This document shows, piece by piece, positions 9,296-18,023 of a stretch of 64,000 nt of DNA. The notes beneath the pieces are model-generated. The model was not told the DNA's origin, made no database searches, and saw nothing but the letters and a program-made list of their open reading frames with translations. The translations under genes and the position numbers were made by a program. The stretch's first letter is position 1. Each line of letters begins with the position of its first letter. Source of the stretch: Hahella sp018986435 (GTDB lineage: Bacteria; Pseudomonadota; Gammaproteobacteria; Pseudomonadales; Oleiphilaceae); assembly GCF_050749805.1 (NCBI RefSeq), contig NZ_CP192738.1:6820001-6884000 (forward strand), given 5' to 3'.

Positions 9296-10141
9296 TTATT
9301 CCACAATATCCGTCGAGATGGATAACGACGCCCACTTATCCAGCTCACTCAGGCGAACGTTATAAGCTTGGCTGAGGTACTGCACCGCATCAGAGCCTGC
9401 AGCGAATCTGAGCGGGCTGTTTTCCTCACGGGACAGCTTCACCAAAGCCTCGCCCAACTTGGCCGGGTCGCCAGCCTGTTGATGATTGCGGCTGCGGTAG
9501 GCTTCCGCAACGGCGGTGGAATACCGCTCGTAATCGCCGATTCGCTGTTCGCCGTACTGGACTGAACTGTCATCCAGAAAGTCGGTGCGGAAGAAGCCGG
9601 GCTGAACGATGGTGACGCCAATGCCGAACTGCCCCACCTCTGCGGCCAGGCTTTCAGAAAAGCCTTCAACGGCGAACTTGGCGGCGCAATAGGCCGATGC
9701 GCCCTCAAAGCCGATTACCCCACCGATGGAGGACAGGTTAAAAATCCGGCCCTGACGTTGTTGTCGCATATAAGGCAATATTGCCCGGGTTACCCCCATC
9801 ATTCCAAATACATTGGTCTCAAACTGCGCGGAAATTCTCTCGGACGCCACTTCTTCAAAGACGCCCAACTGACCATATCCTGCATTATTCACCAGCACAT
9901 CGACGCCGCCAAAGCGCGCCGCCGCCTGCTTTGCGCAATCCTCCGCCTGAGACTGACTACAGACATCCAGCGCCAGCAATAACAGGCGATCGTCAGACTC
10001 ATAGACCTTACGCAGCGCATCCAGGCTACGCCCGGTCGCCACCACATTATCCCCCACCGCCAAGGCCGCGACAGCGATCTGATATCCCATGCCGCGTGAG
10101 GCCCCGGTAATAAACCAGGTTTTGTTTTTTCCATCGGACAT
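9296..10141 (-). CDS. short-chain dehydrogenase/reductase (classical SDR)
   Basis: A 281-residue cytosolic NAD(P)-dependent oxidoreductase. The ATG at 10141 is chosen because GGAGG lies 6 bases upstream; the upstream in-frame Met has no such site. Visible motifs: nucleotide-binding TGASRGMG (12-19), NNAG (85-88), and the catalytic Ser138, Tyr151 and Lys155 (YCAAK). An Arg in the ATGRS loop after beta-2 favours NADPH. The length suits single-domain SDRs. It is co-directional with and upstream of the AraC regulator, suggesting a two-gene unit. The substrate cannot be called. Confidence 0.9.
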   Translation of the reverse strand: MSDGKNKTWFITGASRGMGYQIAVAALAVGDNVVATGRSLDALRKVYESDDRLLLLALDVCSQSQAEDCAKQAAARFGGVDVLVNNAGYGQLGVFEEVASERISAQFETNVFGMMGVTRAILPYMRQQRQGRIFNLSSIGGVIGFEGASAYCAAKFAVEGFSESLAAEVGQFGIGVTIVQPGFFRTDFLDDSSVQYGEQRIGDYERYSTAVAEAYRSRNHQQAGDPAKLGEALVKLSREENSPLRFAAGSDAVQYLSQAYNVRLSELDKWASLSISTDIVE

Positions 10142-10606
10142 GTGCAACCTCCAAAAAGTATTCAACTGTAGTTATCGAACACAAGAATGACGCCATGGTC
10201 GCTCAAACAGCTAACACGATACTCTCTACCATTTGCACAATTCTCCATTCTTGTCGAAAAATACCAAGCAATATGAGACGTACGATTCACGAAGTTAGCG
10301 CAAAAGGCGCTGAGCCTTACTATGCGAATTGCGCGTGGCGCCCCTTTCCACATCACAGACTTTTAAGCCTCTGGGATCACTACAGTTTGACTCAAGAATA
10401 TGCGGTTGAACTGAAACCAAAAAACTTAGTGGCTACGCTCACAGTATTAAATAAATATAGTGATTTCGGGGCCCCCACCCTGAGCACTCTTAAGGATAAA
10501 GGCCGATAGGCGATATGCGAGCTGTTGGTATAATGGCTTTTATAGCCCCCCTGAAATAAAGCTCAATGTGTTATGTAAGAGTTTTAAAGAGATAAGGTAA
10601 AACTGT
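10142..10606. other. AT-rich intergenic stretch at the edge of the toxin island
   Basis: About 465 bases without a convincing gene. A 104-codon frame (10195-10509) has no ribosome site and no recognisable composition. A TATAAT hexamer at 10529-10534 could be the -10 element for the short gene at 10607, although the matching -35 is poor. Confidence 0.4.
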
Positions 10607-10744
10607 ATGAGCAAAGAAATATTATCAACATTTACCTCTCCGTTAGAGAAGTTCAAAGAAAAGTTCGCAAAGCTTTTAGAAGAGGCAGATGCGAAGCCTG
10701 CTGCTGTTGATGATGACAAAAGTGACGTATATATATGGAAATAA
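10607..10744 (+). CDS. small ORF, 45 residues, lysine/glutamate-rich, unknown
   Basis: The frame begins MSKEILSTFTSPLEKF and ends in an acidic tail (DDDKSDVYIWK). AAGG lies about 9 bases before the ATG and a TATAAT about 75 bases upstream. The composition is amphipathic: a helical KEKFAKLLEEA core followed by an acidic C-terminus. It lies in the AT-rich island ahead of the YafO module. No family was recognised; it could be a remnant, a small regulator or chance. Confidence 0.35.
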   Translation: MSKEILSTFTSPLEKFKEKFAKLLEEADAKPAAVDDDKSDVYIWK

Positions 10745-10931
10745 AGTTCACTGTAAATAAAAACATTAATCAGGCAGAAAAGATATAAAACCTCCTGCAA
10801 TATACGAAGCGCGATTTCCCTGCTGTATAGGCGCCCCGATTACAGTGTGTAAGTCATTTTGGGTATTTCCTGGCCGGTTTTATATTTGTAGAATAACTTT
10901 TCTGTGAAGTTTAATAATGGGGAGAGGTCCA

Positions 10932-11099
10932 ATGAGTAAGAGCAAAAACTCCAGTGTAGATAGGCCACTTACAGCTAACGAGAAAGAAGAGCTGAAGAAA
11001 GCCATGAAAAGGGGGAGCGAAGATGCTAAACGAATTCCGAAAGGGACTTTTGTAGAATATGTCAGTTCAAATTCATCTGTCACGATTTCTAAAAAATGA
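10932..11099 (+). CDS. small protein overlapping yafO-like toxin; candidate antitoxin
   Basis: A 55-residue, strongly basic protein (MSKSKNSSVDRPLTANE...). A clear ribosome site (GGAGAGG, 10921-10927) places the start at 10932, not at the ATG 15 bases earlier. A charged helix (NEKEELKKAMKRGSEDAKR) occupies residues 15-33, and the C-terminus is short and beta-like. Its last 41 bases overlap the toxin gene in another frame, the tight arrangement typical of toxin-antitoxin pairs. It does not resemble YafN (a longer PhD-fold antitoxin), so the antitoxin role rests on position and size only. Confidence 0.6.
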   Translation: MSKSKNSSVDRPLTANEKEELKKAMKRGSEDAKRIPKGTFVEYVSSNSSVTISKK

Positions 11100-11463
11100 G
11101 CAAAATAACCCAGCATTCAAGCGCGTAGCTGATGCATTTATAGAATATAAGACAACAGGAGAGCCTGGAAAACTGTTCGGCCGAGATAAAGTCACTGATC
11201 GCCCCCGTCTCGCCCTACAAGAGAAAATGAAACACCTCCATATCCTAGATGAAAAGACATTTAAGCTAAATAAGCTTTATTTGAAGTCTCAGGATCATCG
11301 TCACAGCGATACAATGTTATTCTATTGCAGCGGAGCTATATTCGATGATCACTACCTGCTCATTGGTATAGTGTGGGAAAATGCGCATGATTTTATGGAA
11401 AACGAACACACTATCTTATGGAATTATGCACTCGAAGCAGAAGAGTTCAGGATGAAATGGTAA
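11059..11463 (+). CDS. yafO: YafO-family mRNA interferase toxin
   Basis: A 134-residue protein aligning end to end with E. coli YafO: FIEYKTTGEPGKLFGRD matches the FISYKRDG...FGRD segment, HSDTMLFYCSGAIFDDHYLLIGI matches the central strand region, and the terminal EAEEFRMKW matches AEAFRMRF. YafO is a ribosome-dependent endoribonuclease that cuts mRNA and slows growth. The ATG at 11059 gives the expected length, which means the gene starts inside the preceding small gene. A third small gene begins at its stop (TAATG). The local sequence is AT-richer than its neighbours, suggesting transfer. The catalytic residues of this family are not established well enough to point to here. Confidence 0.82.
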   Translation: MSVQIHLSRFLKNEQNNPAFKRVADAFIEYKTTGEPGKLFGRDKVTDRPRLALQEKMKHLHILDEKTFKLNKLYLKSQDHRHSDTMLFYCSGAIFDDHYLLIGIVWENAHDFMENEHTILWNYALEAEEFRMKW

Positions 11464-11696
11464 TGCTAAAAGACATTAAGTGGACCAAGGGGGATACCCC
11501 CAAAGAGCAAGGCGTGTACATTATTGCGGTGGAAACATTCAGTATCGCATCCAGTAGCGCATCTTATTGGAGCCCTGTTGAAGGTTGGACTAATATTGCG
11601 CCGGATGACAAGGTGAGAGGCTTTATCCCCCTGCATGATGTCATTATGCAATTACCCTATTTCTGGGAAGATGATGAGTCGACGGGAACTCCCTGA
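11463..11696 (+). CDS. small protein of unknown function downstream of YafO-like toxin
   Basis: A 77-residue protein; its ATG shares the last base of the toxin stop (TAATG), so translation is likely coupled. It starts MLKDIKWTKGDTPKEQGVY and is rich in aromatic residues (WSPVEGWTNI, LPYFWEDD), giving the look of a small beta domain. The W-S/T-P-x-x-G pattern recalls DUF551-like small proteins often carried on phages and islands, but this is only a resemblance. It could be a third member of the toxin-antitoxin module or an unrelated passenger. Confidence 0.6.
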   Translation: MLKDIKWTKGDTPKEQGVYIIAVETFSIASSSASYWSPVEGWTNIAPDDKVRGFIPLHDVIMQLPYFWEDDESTGTP

Positions 11697-11720
11697 CTCT
11701 CACTTCTGAAGAAGCTTAAA

Positions 11721-11742
11721 AGCCGCTTGTAGCGGCTGTTTC
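11721..11742 (+). terminator. possible terminator after toxin island operon
   Basis: AGCCGCT (11721-11727), TGT, AGCGGCT (11731-11737), followed by GTTTCT. The stem is good but the T run is short. Confidence 0.5.
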
Positions 11743-11967
11743 TGCGCTCGGCCCAATGTCGCTGAGGCAAAGTGTATCCAGTTGAGAAACTTTCCACTTG
11801 GATTCTGAAGACTACCGTTCACATCGGGATGTCATTAAATATCTAAACAGTGAAAAAATACCAATAACGAGAGTTTTAGCCTCGCCGAGTTGACGAGGCC
11901 GCCACTTATTCAACAAACTCAATGGTAACTGCAAACTTATCTGTCGTCATACGTTCGCCGATTAAGC

Positions 11968-13188
11968 TCACCACTGCAACGACGCCCCGGTCTGATACTC
12001 CGTCACGCGGGTTTCGAAGAAGTTTTTCTCTTTGCGCATGCTGGCCTGTTCGTCCAGCCAGGGCAGTGCGTTACCGGCGCCGGGGAATGGTTCGTCCAGT
12101 TTCAGCTGCTTGGCGCGGCGGTTAGCGATGAAGCGGAATTGTTCGATGTGATCCTCCGCGGTATAGCCCAGGATGGGTTCTTTCAGCAGAAAATGGGCGT
12201 AGCCGGTCTCCGCTGCTTCCGCTTCTTCCCACAGCGTTTTGATAGCTTTAGGATCGAGAGTGACGCCTTCTTCCTTGATAATCTGTTTCACCACGCGGAT
12301 ACCGAAAGCGCAGTGCATGACTTCGTCGCGCATGATGTATTGCAGCTGCTCGCCGGTGCCTTTCATCAATCCGCGGCGCTGCAAGGCGAAGATAGGGCTG
12401 AAGCCGTTATAAAACCAACAGCCCTCGAAAATACCGGCGAAGAAAATATACGCCATCACGAAGGTTTCCAGGTCGTCGCGGTTACGCAGATTGATATCCG
12501 GGCGCAATAACGCGCTGATACGCTCGTTGCCCATCTTGATCTTACGATAGATCGCTGGCGTGACGCGGTAACGGTTATAAATCTCGCTCTGATCCAGACC
12601 GATCGTTTCAATACAGTGCTGATAGGTCCAGGTATGCAGGGATTCTTCGTACACCTGACGCGCCTGATAGATCTGCAGCTCCGGCGCGCTCATTTTCTCC
12701 ATCACCGCCAGGCCGATATTACGCATGGCCAGGATGTCGGACGTGGTCAGATAAGCCAGCACGTTCTCATACACATGCTTTTCTTCCAGCGTCAGCTTGT
12801 GATGATAATCGTACACATCCTGGGACATGTTGATGTCCAGAGGCGTCCAGTGGTTCTTGTTGGCGTTGAGGAAAAACTCCCACGCCCAGGGATACTTGAA
12901 CGGCGCCAGCTGGTTGATGTCGGTCATCCCGTTCACCACCCGCTTGTCGTCAGGATTGACCGGGTCCAGCTTTTGTAAAACCTGTTCTTCCATCGCCTCC
13001 TCCGCCAGGGCTGCGGGCTCCGGCTCGTTGTCAGGGGCTCCCCCGGCGGCGGGGGCCGCGGCGGGGGAGGTGGAAACGGGTGACTGCGGAGAAACAGCAG
13101 AGGATGTGGACACAGCAGGAATCGCCACCGCCAGAGGATCGTCCCAGTCCGACAAGGTCGCAGTCTGCTTCATCAGTTCGGTATTCAT
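11968..13188 (-). CDS. nrdB: ribonucleoside-diphosphate reductase beta subunit, class Ia
   Basis: A 406-residue small subunit that holds the di-iron/tyrosyl radical needed to reduce ribonucleotides. AGGAG eight bases upstream favours the second Met (13188). The class I ligands are visible: Asp151 (TTSDI), Glu182 and His185 (YEESLHTWTY) with the radical Tyr189, then Glu in GIFEGCWFYNG, and Glu/His in RDEVMHCAFG. The C-terminus, needed to bind NrdA, ends in YQTGASLQW. Unusually, the first 60 or so residues are a Pro/Ala/Ser-rich, probably disordered extension. It lies 28 bases after nrdA and shares its riboswitch-controlled transcript. Confidence 0.96.
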   Translation of the reverse strand: MNTELMKQTATLSDWDDPLAVAIPAVSTSSAVSPQSPVSTSPAAAPAAGGAPDNEPEPAALAEEAMEEQVLQKLDPVNPDDKRVVNGMTDINQLAPFKYPWAWEFFLNANKNHWTPLDINMSQDVYDYHHKLTLEEKHVYENVLAYLTTSDILAMRNIGLAVMEKMSAPELQIYQARQVYEESLHTWTYQHCIETIGLDQSEIYNRYRVTPAIYRKIKMGNERISALLRPDINLRNRDDLETFVMAYIFFAGIFEGCWFYNGFSPIFALQRRGLMKGTGEQLQYIMRDEVMHCAFGIRVVKQIIKEEGVTLDPKAIKTLWEEAEAAETGYAHFLLKEPILGYTAEDHIEQFRFIANRRAKQLKLDEPFPGAGNALPWLDEQASMRKEKNFFETRVTEYQTGASLQW

Positions 13189-13216
13189 GGTCATAGCTCC
13201 TGGTTGTTATCGTCGC

Positions 13217-16078
13217 TTACTGACAGGCTTCGCAGTCCGGATCGAGAATCGAGCAGAACTTCGGTTGCGGCTCCTGACTCTCAGTGTCGTCAACATCAGG
13301 TTTGGCGCTGTCGCTCTGGGAAGCGCCGGAAGAGATTTTCTCCATTTGCGTAGCGCCGAGAGAGCGCAGGTAATATGTCGTTTTCAGGCCGCGAGACCAC
13401 GCCAGCTTGTACAGGTTGTCCAGTTTTTTACCGGAGGGTTCAGCCATGTACAGGTTGAGGCTCTGCCCCTGATCAATCCATTTCTGGCGACGGGAGGCCG
13501 CCTCCACCAACCAGCGAGGATCGATCTCAAACGCGGTCAGGAACAGCTGTTTGACGTCTTCCGGAATACGGTCGATCTGTGCGACGGAACCATCAAAATA
13601 CTTAAGGTCGTTGACCATGACGGAATCCCACAAATCCCGCGCCTTCAACTCCTGCACCAACCAGGGGTTGATCACGGTGAATTCGCCGGACAGGTTGGAT
13701 TTGACGAACAGGTTCTGATACGTCGGTTCGATGGACTGGGAAACGCCGACAATATTGGAAATCGTCGCTGTAGGCGCGATCGCCATGACATTGGAGTTAC
13801 GCATGCCCTGCTTTTTCACCAGTTCACGCACCGGCGCCCAGTCCAGGCTGTGACCGCGATCCAGCGTGCAAAACTCCGCGCCGCGTTCCTGCTCCAGACG
13901 ATCCAGAGAATCGATCGGCAGAACGCCCTGATCCCACAAGGAGCCTTCATAGGTTTCGTAGCGGCCGCGTTCTTTCGCAAGATTGGAGGACGCGGTGATC
14001 GCAAAATAGCTGATCAGCTCCATGGATTGATCGGCGAAGCGCACCGCTTCGACGCTGCTATAGGGCAGGCCAAGCTTGTACAACGCATCCTGGAAGCCCA
14101 TCAGGCCCATGCCCACAGGACGATGACGCAGGTTGGCGTTGCGCGCCTGAGGAACCGCGTAATAGTTGATGTCGATGACGTTATCCAGCATGCGCACGGC
14201 GGTATACACGGTGTTGCGCAGACGGTCGTGATCAATTTCGCCATTGCGTATGTGGTTGACCAGATTGACTGAGCCCAGGTTACACACCGCAATTTCGTCC
14301 TGACTGGTGTTAAGAGTGATCTCCGTACACAGGTTCGAGGAGTGCACCACACCAACGTGTTGCTGCGGCGAACGCAGATTACAGGGGTCCTTGAAGGTCA
14401 CCCAGGGATGGCCTGTTTCGAACAACATAGAGAGCATCTTGCGCCACAAGTTCTGCGCAGAAACTTTCTTGAACAGGGTAATAGCGCCGCTTTCCACCAG
14501 AGATTCATAGTGGGTGTAGCGCGCTTCAAAAGCGGAGCCGTATAAATCGTGCAGATCCGGCGCATCGCTGGGTGAGAACAGAGTCCACTCTTTGTCCTCA
14601 AACACCCGCTTCATGAACAGATCCGGAATCCAGTTGGCGGAGTTCATGTCATGGGTGCGGCGGCGTTCATCACCAGTGTTTTTGCGCAGTTCCAGGAACT
14701 CTTCAATATCCAGGTGCCAGGACTCCAGATAAGCGCACACCGCGCCTTTACGTTTGCCGCCCTGATTTACCGCCACCGCCGTGTCGTTGACGACTTTCAG
14801 GAACGGCACCACGCCCTGGGACTTACCATTGGTGCCTTTGATGTGGGAGCCCAAAGAGCGCACCGGCGTCCAGTCATTACCCAGACCGCCCGCCCATTTG
14901 GACAGCAGCGCATTGTCCTTGATCGCGCCATAAATACCCTCCAGATCATCCGGCACTGTGGTCAGATAGCAGGATGACAATTGCGGACGGTTGGTGCCGG
15001 CGTTGAACAGGGTCGGCGTAGAGCACATGTAATCAAAAGAGGACAACAGGTTGTAGAACTCAATCGCGCGGGCGTTGGGATCATCTTCCTGCACCGACAA
15101 TCCCATGGCGACGCGCATGAAAAAAGCCTGCGGCAATTCCAGGCGGGTCTCGCGCCAGTGGATGAAGTAACGATCGTAAAGGGTCTGTAATCCCAGGTAG
15201 GTGAATTGGCGGTCAAGCTCAGGCTTCAGCGCAGCGCCCAGTCGTTCCAGATCGAATTCGAGCAGACTTGGCGACAGCAGTTCATGTTCCACGCAGCGTT
15301 CGATAATGGCGCGGAACGCAGTCGGATACAGTTCCGCCATTTCAGTTTCCGTGGCGGACGCTGCGATATTGAGATAGCTCAGCGACTCTTCACGCAAACC
15401 GTCCAATAACAAACGGGCGCACACATAGGAATAGTTGGGCTCTTCTTCGATCAGCGGACGCGCCGCCATGACCAGCGCGGCATTGACGTCTTTGTGTTTG
15501 ACGCCGTTGTACAGGTTTTTCAACGCTCCTTGCAGGACTTTTTCCTCGCTGACGCCGTCCAGATCCGCGCATGCATCGCCGATCACTGTGCGCAAACGCC
15601 CCATATTCAGCGGCGCTTCCGTGCCGTCGGCGAATTTCACATTGATATCAGGATGCGTCTCCCCCGCCTGCTCGCTTGGCGCCGGCGCACGCTGACGGGC
15701 ATGTTCTTCACGATACAACACATAGGCGCGAGCCACTTTATGAAAGCCGCCGCGCATCAGGCCCAATTCCACCAGATCCTGAATTTCTTCGATATGCACC
15801 GAACCGCCTTCGGGGCTGCGGCGACGCAGACGCGCCACGATATCTTTAACCAGTTTTTCTACGGAATCCCGCACACGGGGCGAGCCGGACGCGGAATGTC
15901 CTTCCACCGCCAAAAACGCCTTGGTCACCGCCATAGCGATTTTGCGGTCGTCAAACGGCGCAGCCTGACCGGTGCGTTTGATCACCTGCAGCAGGGCGTT
16001 ATGAGTGTGTGACTCGGATGAAACAGATGGGGAGCTGGAGGCGCGCGCCTCGCTGGGGGACGAAAAACTACCGGTCAT
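13217..16078 (-). CDS. nrdA: ribonucleoside-diphosphate reductase alpha subunit, class Ia
   Basis: A 953-residue catalytic subunit making dNDPs from NDPs under aerobic conditions. The ATG at 16078 has a GAGGA site; a Met 17 codons upstream has none. An ATP-cone (about residues 28-115) gives allosteric activity control. Active-site residues are present: the C225 equivalent in LSSCYL, Cys and Glu in NLCTEI, Cys in AVCNLGS, and the radical-path tyrosine pair in TTYYLRS. The last residues (CSILDPDCEACQ) carry the redox-shuttle cysteines. The gene follows a promoter and a cobalamin riboswitch, so expression should fall when B12 is plentiful. Confidence 0.97.
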   Translation of the reverse strand: MTGSFSSPSEARASSSPSVSSESHTHNALLQVIKRTGQAAPFDDRKIAMAVTKAFLAVEGHSASGSPRVRDSVEKLVKDIVARLRRRSPEGGSVHIEEIQDLVELGLMRGGFHKVARAYVLYREEHARQRAPAPSEQAGETHPDINVKFADGTEAPLNMGRLRTVIGDACADLDGVSEEKVLQGALKNLYNGVKHKDVNAALVMAARPLIEEEPNYSYVCARLLLDGLREESLSYLNIAASATETEMAELYPTAFRAIIERCVEHELLSPSLLEFDLERLGAALKPELDRQFTYLGLQTLYDRYFIHWRETRLELPQAFFMRVAMGLSVQEDDPNARAIEFYNLLSSFDYMCSTPTLFNAGTNRPQLSSCYLTTVPDDLEGIYGAIKDNALLSKWAGGLGNDWTPVRSLGSHIKGTNGKSQGVVPFLKVVNDTAVAVNQGGKRKGAVCAYLESWHLDIEEFLELRKNTGDERRRTHDMNSANWIPDLFMKRVFEDKEWTLFSPSDAPDLHDLYGSAFEARYTHYESLVESGAITLFKKVSAQNLWRKMLSMLFETGHPWVTFKDPCNLRSPQQHVGVVHSSNLCTEITLNTSQDEIAVCNLGSVNLVNHIRNGEIDHDRLRNTVYTAVRMLDNVIDINYYAVPQARNANLRHRPVGMGLMGFQDALYKLGLPYSSVEAVRFADQSMELISYFAITASSNLAKERGRYETYEGSLWDQGVLPIDSLDRLEQERGAEFCTLDRGHSLDWAPVRELVKKQGMRNSNVMAIAPTATISNIVGVSQSIEPTYQNLFVKSNLSGEFTVINPWLVQELKARDLWDSVMVNDLKYFDGSVAQIDRIPEDVKQLFLTAFEIDPRWLVEAASRRQKWIDQGQSLNLYMAEPSGKKLDNLYKLAWSRGLKTTYYLRSLGATQMEKISSGASQSDSAKPDVDDTESQEPQPKFCSILDPDCEACQ

Positions 16079-16214
16079 GGAATTGTCCTCTATCGCGTGT
16101 TCTGGCCGAACCTTCACGATTAGGGACATAAAGCGACGCGCAGACAGGCCGAAAATCGCCTCGCGTTTAGCGGCGCTTTATCATTACCCTGAGTCGCGAA
16201 GGCATGAATAACTT

Positions 16215-16400
16215 CAGCATGGCAGGTCTTCGGACTCGGGGGCGTTTACACGTTTTTGCGAACCTACGGCGACCGCTTCCCATCCTCTTTCAGGACAGTG
16301 CGTGGGCGTTTCCACCCGCGTCGCTTTCGTTCCCCCACACCGCTGCGCGTCAGTACCGGACTCTCACCGGATTCCCTCTTAGCACAACCTTTGAACAGGC
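16215..16400 (-). ncRNA. cobalamin (B12) riboswitch upstream of nrdA
   Basis: Read on the minus strand, the core GGGAATCCGGTGAGAGTCCG is followed by a central CACTGTCCTG segment and the conserved 3' B12 box GAGTCCGAAGACCTGCC (16221-16237), in the order expected for the aptamer. The leader then runs about 135 bases to the nrdA start. The pairing that would switch expression was not resolved; an AAAGCG/CGCTTT helix near 16130-16170 could be part of it. It is established that such elements repress B12-independent isozymes when cobalamin is available. Confidence 0.93.
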
Positions 16401-16420
16401 GTGAACCATAGCTGAGGCAC

Positions 16421-16449
16421 AATATATTGTTTTGACTATTAAAAGTAAA
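16421..16449 (-). promoter_or_regulatory. sigma-70-type promoter for riboswitch-nrdAB transcript
   Basis: On the minus strand, TTTACT (16449-16444) and TATATT (16426-16421) are separated by 17 bases. Transcription would begin near 16414, just before the riboswitch. Confidence 0.6.
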
Positions 16450-16503
16450 TACTAGATGTAGAGGCTAAGCGAAATGACAAAGCGACGCGGATATTCAGAA
16501 AAA

Positions 16504-16803
16504 TCAAGCGAGAATGGCGGCGATTAAGAACTTTTTCAAAAGCGCTTGGACGCCTATGCCGATGATGGTAAGAATAAAAATTTCTGCATACGCATCCGCT
16601 TTAGTAATCACTTTCAACGCAATCAGATAGAACCCAAGCGCAGCAAGAAAACCGGGCAGCCCTTGAACAAAGCCCAAAATCAGGGTGGCGACGAGCACAA
16701 CCAAAAACGCTTCTATCAATCCAAGCGAGACTTTCAGCAGCTTAGCGGCAGCGAACAGGCAAGCGCTCTGGATCAAAACGCCAATGATTAGATTCAAATC
16801 CAT
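16504..16803 (-). CDS. small integral membrane protein, unknown function
   Basis: A 99-residue protein with TAGGA upstream of the ATG. It is almost entirely hydrophobic, with about three membrane helices (residues 4-22, 27-65 as a long or broken pair, 70-95) and a short KVITKADAYAE loop. No family was recognised. It lies alone, transcribed away from the pilin cluster. It is probably a real small inner-membrane protein given its start site and composition. Confidence 0.65.
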   Translation of the reverse strand: MDLNLIIGVLIQSACLFAAAKLLKVSLGLIEAFLVVLVATLILGFVQGLPGFLAALGFYLIALKVITKADAYAEIFILTIIGIGVQALLKKFLIAAILA

Positions 16804-17048
16804 GAGAATTCCTAAAAGGCGGCCATTCTAAACAGTAAACCGACGCAGTCAATACAGCTAAGCCACACTGACATCCCTAACGGCGAAGTTCACACATCCA
16901 CGATTTTCATGGCGGTCGAGCAGCCGAAGTTTGCCCAACCTCATTGTCACCCCAAAAAATAAGCGGGTAATTACCTGAATCAAAAGTAGTTCAGGATGCA
17001 AATCAGCTAAACTGCTAGTAATTTTCTACTTCGTATTAAGGACTGGCT

Positions 17049-18020
17049 TTGCCTGAACGTCGCCGCTTTTTCAAAGAAAAACTGACGCCCTATTTTGCGC
17101 CGCCGATGTGGTTGCACTGTCTTTTGTACGTGTTAACGCTGGGCGTGTACGAACTATTCTGGCATTACATGAATTGGCGCAAGTATCGGCTTATATCGGG
17201 AGATCCTATCTGGCCGCCGCTGCGCGGGCTGTTCTTTTATTTTTTTATTCCTTCTCTGGTTAGTAATCTTGCGCGCAGTTCCTCCTTGTCGGGCCGCTCT
17301 GATCCTTTGCTTGGTCCATGGACCAGCGCGTTATATCTTGCGGTAGCGATAACCGCCGCTACGCTCGCACAAGCATTGAATCCTTTATTTATCCTGCCTT
17401 CCTTCTTCTTCCTGACCTATTTGAATTGGCGGGCGCGGTGGATCAATCAGCAGTTCATAGCTGTTCCAGCCCAGTCGAGCGCCGACGTCTCTGCGCTCAG
17501 TGTCGGCTCACCACAGCAACCAAATGGCGCTTCCCTCGTTTTTAAACCGTCTTTTCAGACTGTCGGTAGCTTTCGTTGGTTGGAGATCCTCACCTGTATC
17601 GCCGTGATTTGCATCGCTTTAACTTTCGCACTAGACGCCGGGCGTCACGCTACGATTAAAGCTCGCCTGACCGAAGCCTTTGGCTTATTGGAGGGAGTCA
17701 GAGTAGACATGGCGGAAAAATACGCCTTCTCCGGGGTCTGGCCGGAGCGAGAAGAACTACATGCGCTGAGTAACGTCGAGGCGATCTATTTCCAATCAAC
17801 GGAGCTCGATTCAAGCGGCGCCTTGCACTTCACCCTTTCCCCTCGCGCGGGAGAAGCGCCAAGGACCATCAGCTTTCGACCGGTCGTCAGCAATCCCGAT
17901 GGCGCATTGCGCACCCTGGGATGGTCATGCGCGTCAGCGCACTCGGGTCCACGCAAAATCTACGGCGACGACAAAAGCTCGCTGCCTCCGGAGCAACTCC
18001 CTTATATCTGTAGAGGTTAA
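17049..18020 (+). CDS. polytopic membrane protein with C-terminal pilin-like head domain
   Basis: A 323-residue protein starting at TTG, with AAGGA 6 bases upstream. The N-terminal 140 residues contain several membrane helices and a DUF4234-like opening (LTLGVYELFWHYMNWRKY). A further helix (about 175-197) leads into a periplasmic-looking region. Its C-terminus has the same layout as the end of the pilin two genes downstream: a TISFRPVV / YLTIRPAIV strand, a W-x-C pair (LGWSCA / MTWLCG), and a final LP-x-x-CR. This suggests a pilin globular head carried on a non-pilin membrane anchor. It is the first gene of a three-gene pilus cluster, 3 bases before the PilC-like gene. The role is unknown; sensing or anchoring of pilin is possible. 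Confidence 0.7.
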   Translation: MPERRRFFKEKLTPYFAPPMWLHCLLYVLTLGVYELFWHYMNWRKYRLISGDPIWPPLRGLFFYFFIPSLVSNLARSSSLSGRSDPLLGPWTSALYLAVAITAATLAQALNPLFILPSFFFLTYLNWRARWINQQFIAVPAQSSADVSALSVGSPQQPNGASLVFKPSFQTVGSFRWLEILTCIAVICIALTFALDAGRHATIKARLTEAFGLLEGVRVDMAEKYAFSGVWPEREELHALSNVEAIYFQSTELDSSGALHFTLSPRAGEAPRTISFRPVVSNPDGALRTLGWSCASAHSGPRKIYGDDKSSLPPEQLPYICRG

Positions 18021-18023
18021 ACC

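Noticed and set aside
10195..10509. 104-codon frame on the plus strand
   Set aside because: No ribosome site, no family, and it overlaps the promoter side of the SDR gene; probably chance in a low-constraint gap.
10540..10800. 86-codon hydrophobic frame on the minus strand
   Set aside because: Antisense to the small ORF at 10607-10744 and only hydrophobic because of AT-rich sequence.
11879..11902. GCCTCG/CGAGGC hairpin as nrdB terminator
   Set aside because: Only six pairs with a large loop and no clear T run on the nrdB strand.
12827..14272. 481-codon frame on the plus strand
   Set aside because: It lies antisense to nrdB/nrdA, which have all active-site motifs; no ribosome site, and composition is that of a mirrored GC-rich gene.
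16204..16404. 66-codon plus-strand frame
   Set aside because: It is the reverse complement of the cobalamin riboswitch.
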